A stretch of 64,000 nucleotides of DNA. Source: Aplectana chamaeleonis. Its lineage: Eukaryota; Nematoda; Chromadorea; Rhabditida; Cosmocercidae. The notes under the pieces were generated by a model. The model worked only from the letters and a program-made list of their open reading frames with translations. It was not told the DNA's origin and made no database searches. This document shows positions 8,812 to 21,112 of this stretch, one piece after another. The translations under genes and the position numbers were made by a program. Numbering within the stretch: the stretch's first letter is position 1; each line of letters starts with the position of its first letter. Where the stretch lies: assembly GCA_029168955.1 (NCBI GenBank), contig JAPDOI010000143.1, forward strand, positions 1,443,031 to 1,507,030, in the 5' to 3' direction.

Positions 8812-10060
8812 AACTAGTTGTCCAGAATGCGTCGAGACGTTTTTGAGAATCGGTCGACAATTAAGAAGTTGTTAAGAAAGTGGAGATAAGTTGTTGAGAA
8901 TTCTGGTAGAGGAAGTTGTCGAGACTTCTGGAGAAGTTATGCAGAATTCTGGGAAAGTTGTCCAAAAATCAGAAAGGAATAGTTTTCGAGGGTTCTGGAC
9001 AACTTTACCCGGAGTGATAATGCGTCGAAAAATCGTCGAAAATTCAGGACACATCGAACTATCGATTATAATTTATTTTATCAAATTCTCCAGTGTCTGA
9101 AATGTATACGAACTTTCATGTTATCGAATTTCGAAATAACGGCTTTCCCGGAACGTAGTGCTAAAATGAGTTGTTCTAGCTCTAGATTTGTTTGCTAGAG
9201 TTAATCCTAATAACGCGGTAGAACTAAAGCAACAACAAAATTACCTCAAACAGGAAAAATGGCTCACTGGCTAGGATTAAACATGTCAGCTGTTGAACCA
9301 CTTCCAGACACAATAGATGCATCTGCTCCCAGTGTTCCTTTCGAACCTTTCAAACAGGGAGGGAAACCATCCGGCGTTTCTCCACACTGTAGGTGCCTCT
9401 TCACTGCCTTAAGGCACATACGCATATCGAGAATTCATTGAGCTGGTCTGTCACACGCCCTGTAGATGACGAACTTCACAGAAAATTCTGGCTCCAGTTC
9501 TGTTTTAGCTCTCTCGAAGCGGCAATGCGACAACGGTCGAGTTCGTCGGCATGTCAGCGCTGTAGAAGTCAGCGATTTGCTCTCATTGAGTCATAGCCTT
9601 GGCGTAGTAGGCTGCAACGTCGTAGCCTGGCCAGTAACTGAAGATGGCTGATAGCGACAGGTGAACTCATTCGCTATCCTTGACTGCTCGTGCGAAGTGA
9701 CAAAACTGACGCCGCGCCGAGATTGCACAGCCCAGACCAATGACAGTCGAGTGAGTTGACTGCTTCTTCGGCAGTTCCTCTCCCTTTCTGTACTCCAGGC
9801 TGGCTCCTGTGCGGTAGAAGCGAAATTGGCCAACTCGAAGAGTTCCGGACTTTCTTCTATAGAGCCAGATTACATTGGAGTCCAGAAAGTTCAGCATGCG
9901 CTCCTTTGTTGAAGATTCCACACGTGCACGGATAGTACAAGTGCAGCAGATCCACTTGCGGAGCACCAATCTCGACTCTAAAACAAGAAATTTTTATACT
10001 TTTGCGACTAAAGTTTTTATTAATAACACGATAACTGAAGCATCAACAAGATTACCTTAA

Positions 10061-10544
10061 AGGCAGTGTTCACGATAATCTTCGATTTTGAGATTAATCG
10101 CTAAATCGATTGTTTGGCCCCCGAGTAGAACTGAAATGACGAAGAAACCGAGAAAAACGCACCAGAAGGGCACGAAATCCTCAAGTATCAGCCCGCCTCT
10201 TAAGTATCAATGGGACTGTTCGTTGTGACAATGAAATGTTTTGTGGACCCGTCTTTTGCAATTATCCATTCTGTGTAGCTCCGTTCTTTCCTTCGGGCCC
10301 TAACTAATACTGTTTTGCCCAAAATATTCTTCCATTTTCGAAAAGTCCCATTTTTTACCGGTGACAACCACCGTGAACATGTTCATCCGACCAGACTACT
10401 AGTCCAGGCCATAGAATAATGTCACTGAAATAAGACGAATTAGTGCGTTTTTCGCCGTTTCTTCGTGATTTTGGTAACACTTGGTTGCCAACACATTGTT
10501 TTGAGTGGAAAACTCGGAAACGAGAATCATCGTGAACACTGCCT
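10061..10544. mobile_element. TTAA MITE family G, copy 1
   Basis: A 484-bp element with termini AGGCAGTGTTCACGATAATC and GATTATCGTGAACACTGCCT-type inverted ends, bounded by TTAA on both sides. TTAA target duplications are known for piggyBac and Kolobok transposons. I cannot decide which mobilised this family. Confidence 0.8.
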
Positions 10545-11362
10545 TTAAGCAGGAAGTTGGTTCACTGGCTAGGACTAAATCATGCAGGAAGGACCGAATA
10601 CAGAGGCGAGTAGTAGAAGTGAGGGTGTGGATACAATCGCACAGTCACCCTACCCAAAGGCGAGGTGTGGAGCGATTTCAGTACACCCTTTCGGAGGAAG
10701 AGTTAGAGATACAAGCACGAAGAATGAGCAGACAAAGTACAGGCGCGGCTGCGCTCACGAGTCAACTGAAAGGAAAAGGGCATGTGCACTTTTGCAGGTG
10801 CAAGTGCGTGAGTGCGATACGGTATACATATTGATGAGTCATCGAATGAATTGAGAGTATGGTACGAGAATTAGTGACGTTGTACGATGACACTGTATGA
10901 TTGCATTAACAATTATCTACAGGAAGATTGTACTTTCAAGTAACTAAGTTTCTGAAGTTTTCGCGATTCGTAGTGCTGAACTTTCTCTTCCATCAACCGT
11001 AACTGAAACAACGGGATTTTAAATATCATTATTCAAAACGTTGTTCTAGAAATGTTGCAACCACGTTGAGAATAAAGAATTTTCATTCGAAAAATCCTGA
11101 GTGATTCAGTTTTGAATTAAATATGAACTTCTTAACCTTGCAATAATTCTTCGGCATTCTATTAATGTACAGTATCCTATCCCAATTGAGTTGCTTCTTC
11201 ATTGGTTGGATAGTTGTGAACAAAGCCTTGTGTTGGCTCATGAGCGAGGCCAGTCCTCACATCTAAGAGTATTAACTGCACCACCGCAGCTAGTACCCGC
11301 TAGAGCTCTGCTGACCCGTTACCGTTGACGAGGCGTTCGCTACCTGTATAGAATCCGCCCAC

Positions 11363-11593
11363 GGGATGTTGATCGCATCCACAGCGCGGGAGCAGTTCGG
11401 GTGGCACACGTGACGAAAAAAAAAAGAGAAAACCGCTGCGCGGGCGTCGTCGTTGAAGCGCTTTAACCGAGCGCCAACTATATTTCTTTTCACAGTCCCG
11501 ACGGTTAACGCGCCTCAACGATGACGTGCACGCAGTGGTTTTCACGTGTGCCAGCCGCACCGCTCCCGCTCTGTGGGTATGGATCAATATCCC
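11363..11593. mobile_element. Mutator-like MITE with 9-bp TSD
   Basis: The inverted termini are GGGATGTTGATCGCATCC and (from the other end) GGGATATTGATCCATACC. The 9-bp TCCGCCCAC is present on both sides (11,354-11,362 and 11,594-11,602). The duplicated copy at 40,428-40,445 has a single TCCGCCCAC, the exact empty site. A 9-bp duplication is characteristic of Mutator-type elements. Confidence 0.85.
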
Positions 11594-12150
11594 TCCGCCC
11601 ACAATTGGCTGCTCGAACCTCGGATTCCCTACTATGCCGGCTTTTGTAACTATCGCTTATTCGTTCTTTTTGTATCGTACACTCATTTAGGAATTTCGAT
11701 TTTGGTTTTTTTTAAGCATCGGAATCATTCGAGCAATTCAATTACACGTTTTACAATATATTCCATTCATTCTAGAGTCTAATCAATCGTTTTCCAGAAC
11801 ATTGCATTAGAGAAGTATCATTTTTTTGTTTTTCTTTTTCGAGCATTATGTATAACAGGGAAACATAGAAATTGCTTTTCTGGATTTTAGGTAAATGTTG
11901 GATCACTACGTTTGATTATCCAGCCTGAAAAAGTTCACAAATATTTATGATGTAGTAGAATATTCGGATAATTTTTCCGTATTTTCATTCCAACCGAATT
12001 AATAGCGGGTATACAAATTTATTCATATTTGATAATAAAAACTGTGAGGTCTTACGCGGATTTAGTCATTCATTCGGGAACCTGAGAAGAGCATGATCCG
12101 AAAAATTCACCCAATCGGGAATTTCAAAAACGCATTAATGCTTATATGTA

Positions 12151-12432
12151 TACTGTGCTTATCTGGGTCCAATTCCGGTCCGCAATTGCGTCTCGACACG
12201 CTTTGCGGCCGCGCGCTTTCAAGTCGGAAAAGTTTCCAGCGCCGCAGCTGCCGATCTGTTGACTCTAGGTGGGTTTTATAAACTGGAAACTAAACAAAAT
12301 TGAAGAAAACTATAAAAAAGCCATATCGAATCGGCTTTGGAGCTAGAAACCCGATCGACTCGAGCGCGTGTGGCCGCAAAGCGTGTCGAGACGCAATTGC
12401 GGACCGGAATTTGACCCAGATAAGCACAGTAC
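12151..12432. mobile_element. 282-bp MITE with long inverted termini
   Basis: About 58 bp at each end are near-perfect inverted repeats (TACTGTGCTTATCTGGGTCC at the start). GTA flanks both sides. The direct duplicate near 40,915-40,945 lacks the element. Confidence 0.8.
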
Positions 12433-12709
12433 GTAGCGTAGGCCTGAACGAGGAAAGCCGGATACTGTGTGAAAATGAATATGCCTTGAATGGTCGCATG
12501 TGCATCCCGAACTGGGTCCTTGATCCCAACAAGTTTTAAGCCCGAAACTTGAGGTGAAAGTAGGTAAAATGTCAGTTACCTGCCTTAACCCATCGAGAAA
12601 TTCCGAAAAAACAAGAAATTGATTTTATATTCGTGTTTAGCGGCCTGAATACCCCTCCTGGTCGAAATTTGGACGAGGATTTTGAAAAAATGGACCTCGA
12701 CGTTGTTAA

Positions 12710-13138
12710 AGGCAGTGTTCACGATAAATCTCGTTCTCGAGGTCTCGGTGTGAAACACTAAGTTGGCAGGTGCTATAGAGGACAGGGTCGAAGAAAGCGA
12801 AGAAAACTGGCCAGCAATCAATAAAAACGGCTTTGAAAGCTATCTCGGTGCGCCTCCCAATCGGACGAGCTTGTGGCGCCGCATACGTTCCGATGGCAAA
12901 TCGCCAAGCAACTCTGCCGCATTTAGCATGATCGATTCGCGCAGATTTCGCGATTAGCGTACGCTTGCCGAAATCAGCCGGGTCTATGATTCTCGTCCAC
13001 GCCCTGAATTTAGAAACCGTTGTTTTGACTTATTCTGCACGACTTTCTTAACAGTTTCGTCACTATTAGTTACCTCACGACCAAACAATCCCATTTTTGT
13101 GTCGAACTTGAGCGCGATAGTCATCGTGAACACTGCCT
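12710..13138. mobile_element. TTAA MITE family G, copy 2
   Basis: A 429-bp element with the AGGCAGTGTTCACGATAAAT terminus and the matching GTGAACACTGCCT end, flanked by TTAA on both sides (12,706-12,709 and 13,139-13,142). Confidence 0.85.
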
Positions 13139-13479
13139 TTAAGGAAGGTACCACGTTTCACATGGTTCGAGACGTCAGACACAAAAATCACCTAACCTTT
13201 CTCCAGAAGGTGTATTTGAAACTAATAACCACTCGAAAATGGAATCAGGGAACAAAAAACTTTACCTAGAGCTTTTAAAGGGGTTATGGAACATAACTGT
13301 CCACATATGTGCGTGATCCCTTGCAAAGGTGATAAAACCCTTGCTGGGGATCAAAACCTTGAATCACGCCCACACAAGTCTATTTTTGTATCGACATGGC
13401 TACATCGCGCTGCAAATTGATAGAGTGACCTTTGAAATATTATTCCTGATCAAAATGTGAGAGTTTCGTGATTCTGCAA

Positions 13480-13560
13480 AAAAAACTTTGGTGGATTCAA
13501 ACCCTCACCGCCAGGCCAACACTGCCCCTTCCTACCGACTGCGCCACCGATGCTATTAAA
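13480..13560 (-). mobile_element. tRNA-like SINE head
   Basis: On the minus strand an A box (TGGCGCAGTCGG, 13,535-13,546) and a near-consensus B box (GGTTTGAATCC, 13,492-13,502) are spaced as in a tRNA with a long variable arm. A poly(A)-like run is not adjacent, so a degraded tRNA gene is possible. Confidence 0.5.
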
Positions 13561-14165
13561 TTTCTTACTTGAATCTTTGTAAACTATAGTGAGCGTGAGG
13601 AGAACTTGCGATAATCTGCAAGCTTTCCGAGCTCATAACTAATTCAGACGAATGACTAGCGGCTGGACACCTATACTACTTTACAACGCCAGGCATGCAC
13701 ACTTCTATTATTAGATTTCCTCAGGACAGACCTACCCTTTATATACTTCTCTTGTTAGCCCTATCATTTTCTCAGTCAATGATTTTTATCCGGAAACAAC
13801 TTTTTCTAGAGGCCTGAAAACAAGAAAATGATTACTGCTCCTGAAATTAGAGTTTATAAATTTATTTGAAAACTGACGCTTTCAATTCATTTTAGTCCTA
13901 CAAATGCAGTGAAATAGTTCCTTTCGGAAACATAACGTTTTTTCGAATACCCATGTACGTTTTTATCTTATCTACTTATTTTATTTTAAACTATTTCCTA
14001 GAGAAAATTAGACGGATTTCTAAGAGGAGACATTGGGCGAAAAGCTATCTCGTAGGAATTCTGGACAACTTCTCGCCGGATGATCGAAAACTTTTTCTAC
14101 CAGAGTACGCGAGTACAGGCCGCAGAAGTCTAGTGGCATCGCCATCTCAACCATTTTCTCGTTAG

Positions 14166-14632
14166 CTACGCTATTTTATTTGAGCGGACATGCTGGGGTG
14201 TATTTGAGTTTCCACTACTTCTCTAGATCGAAAACAACACGGTATTTGTCTTATCGCATCGAGGTCATTCAGAAACCCGGCGGCACCGCTATGGTGGTGC
14301 GAGGTGAAGTTGAACGTCGACTATGCCATGCACAAGTCTACGATGGAGTGGACTCAAACTGAGACTCGAGTAATGATACAAATGGTATGGGCGGCGCCGC
14401 AATGACGGCGCTGAATGGGCAGTACGCGCGTCCGTCTCGTGCCTCGCGGTGAACAGTTCCATAGACAACCGCTCGTCCCGCTCGCTACACTTGTGCCACG
14501 CTTGCGTTGTAGACTATGAAAGATGCCTCATACTCGAACGGCACGTCATTGCAGACACAGTTGACCTGGGGATTTTCTTCGACTGATTCAATGTGTAATC
14601 GTTTTAGAGCACTGTAGCAGGAAGGAAGGTAC
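14166..14632. other. No gene recognised
   Basis: A locally GC-rich stretch (14,275-14,470) of unknown origin, with only short ORFs. Confidence 0.4.
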
Positions 14633-15419
14633 AATATCCGCGCTAAGTTTTGTAAAATCGGGAGCATCTGGCAAACTTGGCAAAAAGCGTCCGATGCATG
14701 TAACTTTTTTGAATGAAGACTTTTCTGAAATCTGAAAACGCTATCACATTAACAGATCAAATTGCTACCTAATTATGTGACTTGTAGGCCGATGTTCTCT
14801 TAAATCGCTTTGTTTTTTGAGGAAATAGTTTTTGCAATCGTTTTTCAAAAACGTCGCGCGCGGCGAAGTGCGGCGAAACTTTGAGCAGTATTTGTACAAG
14901 TAATGGAAGAGCAATCTGTATGCTTTCTTCATGAGCTAGGTGCAGGTGAGAAAATCTCAGGGTTTATGTAGGTTGAATTCTCGATATCCTTCATTTAAGA
15001 GCTCAGGGTTTCCGCATCAAAACCTTTACTTTTCAGGTTGTTCTCAAGTGTGTTTAATGAAGGATTTCGAAAAAGCAACCAACACAAACCTTGAGATTCC
15101 CTCACCTGCAACTTATTTGTGAAGAAAGCATACAGATTGCTCTTCCATTACTTGTACCAATACTGCTTAGAGTGTCGCCGCACTTCGCCGCGCGCGACGT
15201 TTTTGAAAACGATTGCGAAAGCTATTTTGTTCAAAAACAAAGCGATTTTAGAGAATTTCGGTCTACAAGTCACACAGTTAGGTAGCAATTTGATCCTTGA
15301 ATATGATAGCGTTTTCAGATTTCAGAAAAGTCTTCATTCAAAAAAGTTACATGCATCGAACGCTTCTTTGCCATGTTTGCCAGATGCTCCCCGTTTTTAC
15401 AAAACTTAGCGCGGGTATT
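14633..15419. mobile_element. Foldback element FB, copy 1
   Basis: The two halves are inverted copies of one another around about 15,000. The ends are AATATCCGCGCTAAGTTTTG and CAAAACTTAGCGCGGGTATT, with arms of about 350 bp that include the CGTCGCGCGCGGCGAAGTGC block on both sides. ORFs here are shadows of the repeat. A second, larger member is at 17,587-19,570. Confidence 0.75.
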
Positions 15420-15841
15420 ATAACAATTAGCTTTTGTACTGCTGATGGACTCGCTCAGGCAGCGTAGCACAGCTTTTGAACCAGTATTTATCCCAAAATT
15501 ATCGCCGGTAGGGGGTGGGGTCCACTCAGAGTGTCTGTTTGTTTGCACATATTTAGCTCCCGATCGTGTAATCGTGTACGTAATAGCCTAGCGAAAATCA
15601 GGGCTGAAACTTCTTTTCTTCTTTTCTTTTCTTCTTCTTTTCTTTTCTACATCTGAACTGACTGCTATGACTAAAGTGGTTTCGAGAAATGTGGAAAAAC
15701 AGGATTCATCACTTTAAGGTGTTCAAAAAGTTTAAACCAGAGGGAGGTCTCACAAAAACTAAAATTGTGCTTTACCATTATATGCTTTAACTAGCTAGTA
15801 TAAAATTTATTTTAAATTAACTTCTCTAACGATTGTATAAA
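15420..15841. other. Pyrimidine-rich tract, no gene
   Basis: A CTTTT-type low-complexity run lies at about 15,610-15,650. Nothing else is recognised. Confidence 0.5.
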
Positions 15842-16716
15842 AGGCAGGGTTCGCGATAAAAACATTTTTCAAGCTCTCTTCATGAAAATGTAGATTTGAT
15901 CGTCACAAAAGTGAGAATAAGGAAAAAACTCGGAAGTTTGGGCAGAAAACGCTTGAAAACAAGAAATACCGGCTAATTACTCTTGTCGGCGGGCCCCCTA
16001 ACTAACGAGATTTTCTTTAAAGGCACAGTTCAAGCTCAGGGACGAAATCCGAGATTTCCACATAATTACCCACACCATACAAGACCTGCCAAGTGCGAGC
16101 TCCCGATTGCTCCGAATAGGCGAGATATAGGGGGAAGCCACCCTGGGGCGCCCACCTCGAGAAACCACTTTGGTACGCTCCTTTTACGATCTTTCAAGTT
16201 TAACAGTTGAGAGATGAGCGATGATTTCCTACCAATAGCCCAGCTCTTCCCTTCATTTTTATCCTCTCTTTATTCAGGTCCGCTCGCACATATCGGTTGC
16301 AAATGACGGAAGTTACAAGCCTCGGACAAATCGTCCACCACGCTTCCGCAGCTAAAATTTTGAGGGGTCTTAACCCCGTTCCCAGGGGCCCCTGTACGAT
16401 TCCATAGACATCCTTGGAATCAGCGTAATCTGAGGTTGGGCTGCGCCTTTAACTCTTGTTCGCCCGCCTTTTAATTTGCTGTTGAAGTAGTCAGTAGTTT
16501 ACGCAAATGCTCAGAAATCACTTTAGAAGCAAAACAAAAGTGGGCAAGGCAGGCATTTAAAGAAATCTTGATAAATCGGAGGCGGGCGGGCACCAAGAAA
16601 TAACTTGTTCCGGAGCGTTTTTTCTGCAACTTTTCTCTTATTTTCGCATTTGTGATGGCCAAATCTACATTCTCATGAGGACAGCACAACAACCGCTTTT
16701 ATCGCGAAACCTGCCT
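15842..16716. mobile_element. TTAA MITE family G, copy 3 (outer, split)
   Basis: The termini AGGCAGGGTTCGCGATAAAA and TTTATCGCGAAACCTGCCT define an element that is interrupted by another member of its own family at 16,021-16,448. Without the insert and its duplicated TTAA, it would be about 443 bp, the usual family length. Confidence 0.8.
16021..16448. mobile_element. TTAA MITE family G, copy 4 (nested)
   Basis: A 428-bp member of the second terminus type (AGGCACAGTTCAAGCTCAGG at one end, AATCTGAGGTTGGGCTGCGC near the other), flanked by TTAA on both sides and inserted inside copy 3. Confidence 0.85.
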
Positions 16717-17586
16717 TTAAAAATCGTACAGAAATAAAATGAAAAATAAATAAAAATAAAGTACACTAAATGCTATTCATTGAGTTAATTGAAACATTTT
16801 CTGTTTTCTGCTTACTTCCTAGTTTTTCTGTTCACTGTGTTCTGTCAAACTCCGTTTACAACAATTCCGCACATACCAGATGTCACCCCGTGGTACACTG
16901 GACACTCCCCGTTCGTTAGAGGGAATTATTGTGCTTGATATGATTCACAGTTACATCAAATCTTGCTCATTGATGTTCCACTGTTTTTCCTTTCTTCCAC
17001 GCGTGACTAAATTACCCCGTTCATCGAATGAATCAAATGTATCTTGTTTTCCTGGTAGTTTTTGCCATGAAGCGACGTGGAAGCGTTCTACAAAAAAGGG
17101 TATTATGCATGACGCTGTCAGTTGAGAAAAATCTTTCGATTGACTAATCTCTTGCCACACAAAGACAGCAGAAATCAACTTTTTCGCCAAAACGAAGTAA
17201 CACTGCAGGTTTCCTCATAAGAAGGGCCCTAAATCCTGCCACGCTTGTCACCCGAATTAATGATCAAATAAGTGGGATCATCAAATGACTTACCCAAACT
17301 GTTCTTCTGAACAAACAAATAATTGAAAACTACCCTTACTTCGTGAATCTGGTTTGAAATATCTATAAAATCAAGAAACGCCTTTCAGCGCAGTATACCA
17401 AGTGCAAAAAACATTTCTATACAGAAGAAAGGCGATTCTAAGAAAAAAATGATTAGATGTCCTAGAGAATTCTTCAAACAAAAGGAAACAAGGCGAATGT
17501 AGGGTGAGCGAGACTACAAACAAAGAACGAAATTTTCCCGAAATCAGCATCCCAGGTTGATGACGAAAGCATACTGCTATGTTACA
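16717..17586. other. No gene recognised
   Basis: AT-rich. Overlapping short ORFs occur at 16,880-17,190 on both strands, but neither resembles a known protein. Confidence 0.45.
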
Positions 17587-17794
17587 GTAGCCCGGCTAAG
17601 TTTTGTAAAAATGAGGAACATTTGCCAAGGTTTGCAATAAAAGTCGGATGCTTGTAACTTCTTACAAGGGAAGTGTTTAGAGTGGTAAACGCATCCGCCA
17701 AAACGACTAGTATCGTTAGTATCTCTAGTGGCTCAATAGTAAAACTGCGCAGTATCCAGCCCCGAGCTGCAGGTACCAAGAAGTTACAAGCTTG

Positions 17795-18600
17795 AAAAGG
17801 TCGTTTTTGTGCTTTTTGTACCTTCCAAAAAGGGCATTAATCTTTCGAAAATTCGGAAAAGGACCTCAGAAATGTTGTTCAGCGCCCAAAACTACCCCCC
17901 TGAGCAAAATTCGGGTGAAGGCGCATTTTCCGTACTTTGTCCAGACTGACAGCGTTTTGGACTTGCACCGATTTTCGGTTTGGCGAATATTTATACCGAT
18001 TAGAGGGCTGTGAAAGTGTTTTAGAAAAATGTTCCCGGTTTGACTTAAAATTCTCCCAAGAGGGTTTTTTGGGGCGCTGATCACGAATCTGTGGTTTATA
18101 AGTCGATTTTCTAAAGTTTCCGCCCAATTTCGTGTGAAGCTTCCCAACCGGGCGAAATTTCGAGGGAAAAACGCCACTTTCGAGATTTACGGAGTGCTAC
18201 GGTAGATATTGCTCAAATTGTTATTCTGGGGTTTATTTGGAGTGATGAACACGAATCTTGAGTGCTTTAATCGATTTTTTGCAAATTACGGTAGATTATG
18301 GTGGGTATACGGTAGTTTGGTCAAAATCTCAGATTTTACTCACAATTTGTAGGCAGGGGTTATTCGGGGTGGAGAATACGAATTTAACGTCCGTTTGTCG
18401 ATTTTTAAAATACTAAGATGGCTTTTGCCCTCTAAATGACATGTTACCTACCGTAACCTGCAGTAAACCTCGAAACTTTGACAAATGGACTCCAGATTCG
18501 TGTTCACCACCCTAGATTACCCCTGCATACAAGTTTTAGGCTAAATTCGAGGAAACTTTTTGAAACTCGCAAAAAAATGCTTGATGGGTGCTCATAGCTG
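17795..18600. repeat. Interspersed repeat R1, copy 2
   Basis: Direct-orientation match of 18,240-18,600 to 660-1,015. It is bracketed by the inner arms of the foldback element. No coding content. Confidence 0.65.
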
Positions 18601-19017
18601 CAGCTCGGGGCGGGATACTGCGCATTTTTACTATTGAGCCAGAAGAGATAATAACGATACTGGTCGTTTTTGCAGATGCGTTTACCACGCTAAACACTTC
18701 CCTTGTTAGTGCGAAGACTTTTTTGGATTCTGAGATTGCCATCATATTCACAGCTTTCCTATAATCGCTTTGTTTCCGATGGGAATTGCTCTAGTGATTG
18801 TTACTCGGAAACGTCGCCTGCGGCAAAGTGCGGTAAAACTCAAGTTGTAAAAAACTAAACCTCTCTAGCCGCTTTGCGACTAAAGCGATTGTACAAGTAA
18901 CAGAGCAAAAAAACCTATGATTGATTCACGTATTGAGAGAAGATGAGACAATCTCGAGATTCGTGCAAGTTGATTTTTCGAAGTTCTCCATTTAACGGTC
19001 TGGGCCTTTAGCAATAC

Positions 19018-19232
19018 TTCAGCGTGTCCAATAGAGGATTTCAAAAAGTAAACCTGTACGATTTTAAGGAAGCCTCCAGCGTGTTCAATACAGGATTCCA
19101 AAAAGTAAACCTGAAAAATTTTCAGGAAGCCTTCAGCGTGTCCAATAGAGGATTTCAAAAAGTAAACCTGTACAATATTTCAGGAGGCCTTCAGCGCGTC
19201 TAATAGAGGATTTCAAAAAGTAAATCTGTACA
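19018..19232. repeat. 59-bp minisatellite
   Basis: About four tandem units, each containing TTCAAAAAGTAAACCTGTAC and an AGCGTGTCCAATAGAGGAT-type start, with a few substitutions between units. Confidence 0.85.
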
Positions 19233-19570
19233 AGTTCCGAGATTATCCCATCTGCATCAGATTCATTAAAAAAGTATAAAAAGTATTTTCTATTTCTTGT
19301 ACAATCACTACGCAGAGTTGGCCGCTTTTTGTCGAGCGCGGAGGGACAATCGCAAAAACATTTTCTGTCCAAAAACAAAGTTTCTTCAAAGAATTTTATT
19401 CCACGAAGCATACCAGTAGTTAGGCTAGTAGATAGCCACTCCAACTCCAGAAATTATAGCGGTTTGAGAGTCCCGGGAATTGCTCATACAAAAAAAATTA
19501 GGAGCATCGGAGTTTTTTGAACAAGTTTGGCAAATACTACCCGTTTTTACGAAACTTGGTGCGGGCATTC

Positions 19571-21112
19571 TATTTCACACCCTCCGGCAGTAACACCGGT
19601 CGGCACATGACAACACCCACGATCCGACCGCCATCGTCCCAGGATGAACCTGTTATGGAGACAGTTCTCTAGTATTGCCCTCGACGAACCGCGCTTGGGA
19701 CCGCGAACCGACCAAAACCTCAATGACTGTCGTCGCTCCGACCCGCGCCTGATCATACGCCCATGATCAGCCTTTCATGCTCCCGCCATCTGCCCGGAGA
19801 AACATTTTTGTGCCGTCGGTCCGACCGATGCTACTGCCTGAACTATTAAGAAGTATTATGAGCCACGTTTTCTTTGAAGGCGTTTGAACGAGATATTTTG
19901 GTGTCGCTTCATAATTTCATGGTGTGGAATGGTTTTCTTTCATATCAACGTATAACATCTTCTCGAGAAGTATTGTATTTGCTCCCCTTCATGTTGCCTT
20001 GTTGAAGTTGTACAAGTTCACACCCCCCCCCAAAAAAAAAAAACATCCTTTTATTGCCAAATGCTTCAGAGGTATTTTGGCTGTTGAGGTCGCCTGTCCG
20101 ACAATTTTGTCCTGAAAGCTAACATCCAAAGACCAACGAGACTCTGACGGGTCACCTCTCCTTTTCTCATCCCTTGAAGCAAAGACAGATGTGCTGAGAA
20201 ATCATAATCTCTTTTAATGGGGCAGTTCACTGCTCGTGCATGTAGGCTTAGCTGTAACTATTCATCTCTTGGAGTGATAAGCGAAAGGGCTCCATAGTTA
20301 TCTCTACAAGGTCTTTGATCACCGAAAACACACGATCGTTTTGTTCCTAAATCGCCTTAAATAGAAAGTAGTCTGTTGAACATCATCAGTCGCACAGCTG
20401 CTGATGCTGGTAAGTTACCTATCCTTTATTTGTTCCTTTCACAATGGAGCATTTTGGCCTGCCATAAACAGGTTACAGTGACATAGCCGCACAGCAAACT
20501 TGAACATTTCCAGAGCTACGAACTTGGAATTTTACCTAGGTCACGGAGCTCAAACATGATTTAGAGTGGTCGCCCGTAACTGGAATTGGACTGATGCAAA
20601 ACAATGAGGGTAAAAGTTTAGGCCAAGTTAAATGTCCGTTTCAACCCCAATAGCCCCTCTAGTCTTCTTGTTCATTTAAGGCGTACATACAGTAGCGGGC
20701 AAATGTATTGAAACACCTCATTTCGTGGAAAAAATCATTCGCTTGAATCATTCCGCATCGTGAACAGAAACGTACAAAACTAATATATCTCTATCAGCAG
20801 CATACTATCAGGTTAGCGTATTGTTGAAGTTGGCTTTGGTGCTGCCCACTTTACAAGAAGGTAATGTACCCAGCATTGCAGGCGTTCCGTCAGTAATCAT
20901 TATTTCTTCGGAGCGGCTCTAGTTTATGCTTAAACTCATAGCACTGATTGACCATCGTAAAGAATAATGAGTTATTAGACTTCATCGGCTAGCTTCCGCC
21001 TGACTCGGACAGTCCGCAGCTTCGCAGAGGTGTGCCGTCCTTGTAGTCAGCCGCGTCCATTTTTCACGATCCTCAGCCACACTTCGAGCACAATCCATTC
21101 ATTGATCGTTAT
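19571..21112. other. No gene recognised
   Basis: A mixed-composition stretch with a C/A homopolymer run at about 20,025-20,045. Only short chance ORFs are present. A Tc1-like half-terminus near 20,694 has no partner. Confidence 0.45.

Larger units (their letters stand above)
8812..14165 (+). repeat. Direct duplication, copy 1
   Basis: Homologous blocks appear in the same order at 39,602-43,740: the GTTGTCGAGAATTCTGG-rich start (8,812-9,060), the block from 10,938, the GCTTATTCGTTCTTTTT block near 11,650, and 13,800-14,165. Copy 1 differs by insertions, including about 9,150-10,930, a 9-bp-TSD MITE, a 282-bp MITE and a TTAA MITE. No coding function is seen. The ORFs at 9.3-9.9 kb and 10.5-10.9 kb show no recognisable protein. 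Confidence 0.75.
17587..19570. mobile_element. Foldback element FB, copy 2
   Basis: The ends are GTAGCCCGGCTAAGTTTTGT and ACGAAACTTGGTGCGGGC, related to FB copy 1. An inner inverted pair (about 17,650-17,790 against 18,590-18,720, sharing CTGCGCAGTATCC-type sequence) encloses a copy of repeat R1. A 59-bp minisatellite lies in the right half. Confidence 0.65.

Noticed and set aside
20690..20760. Possible Tc1-like terminus (ACAGTAGCGGGCAAATGTAT)
   Set aside because: No inverted partner within several kb and no transposase traces.
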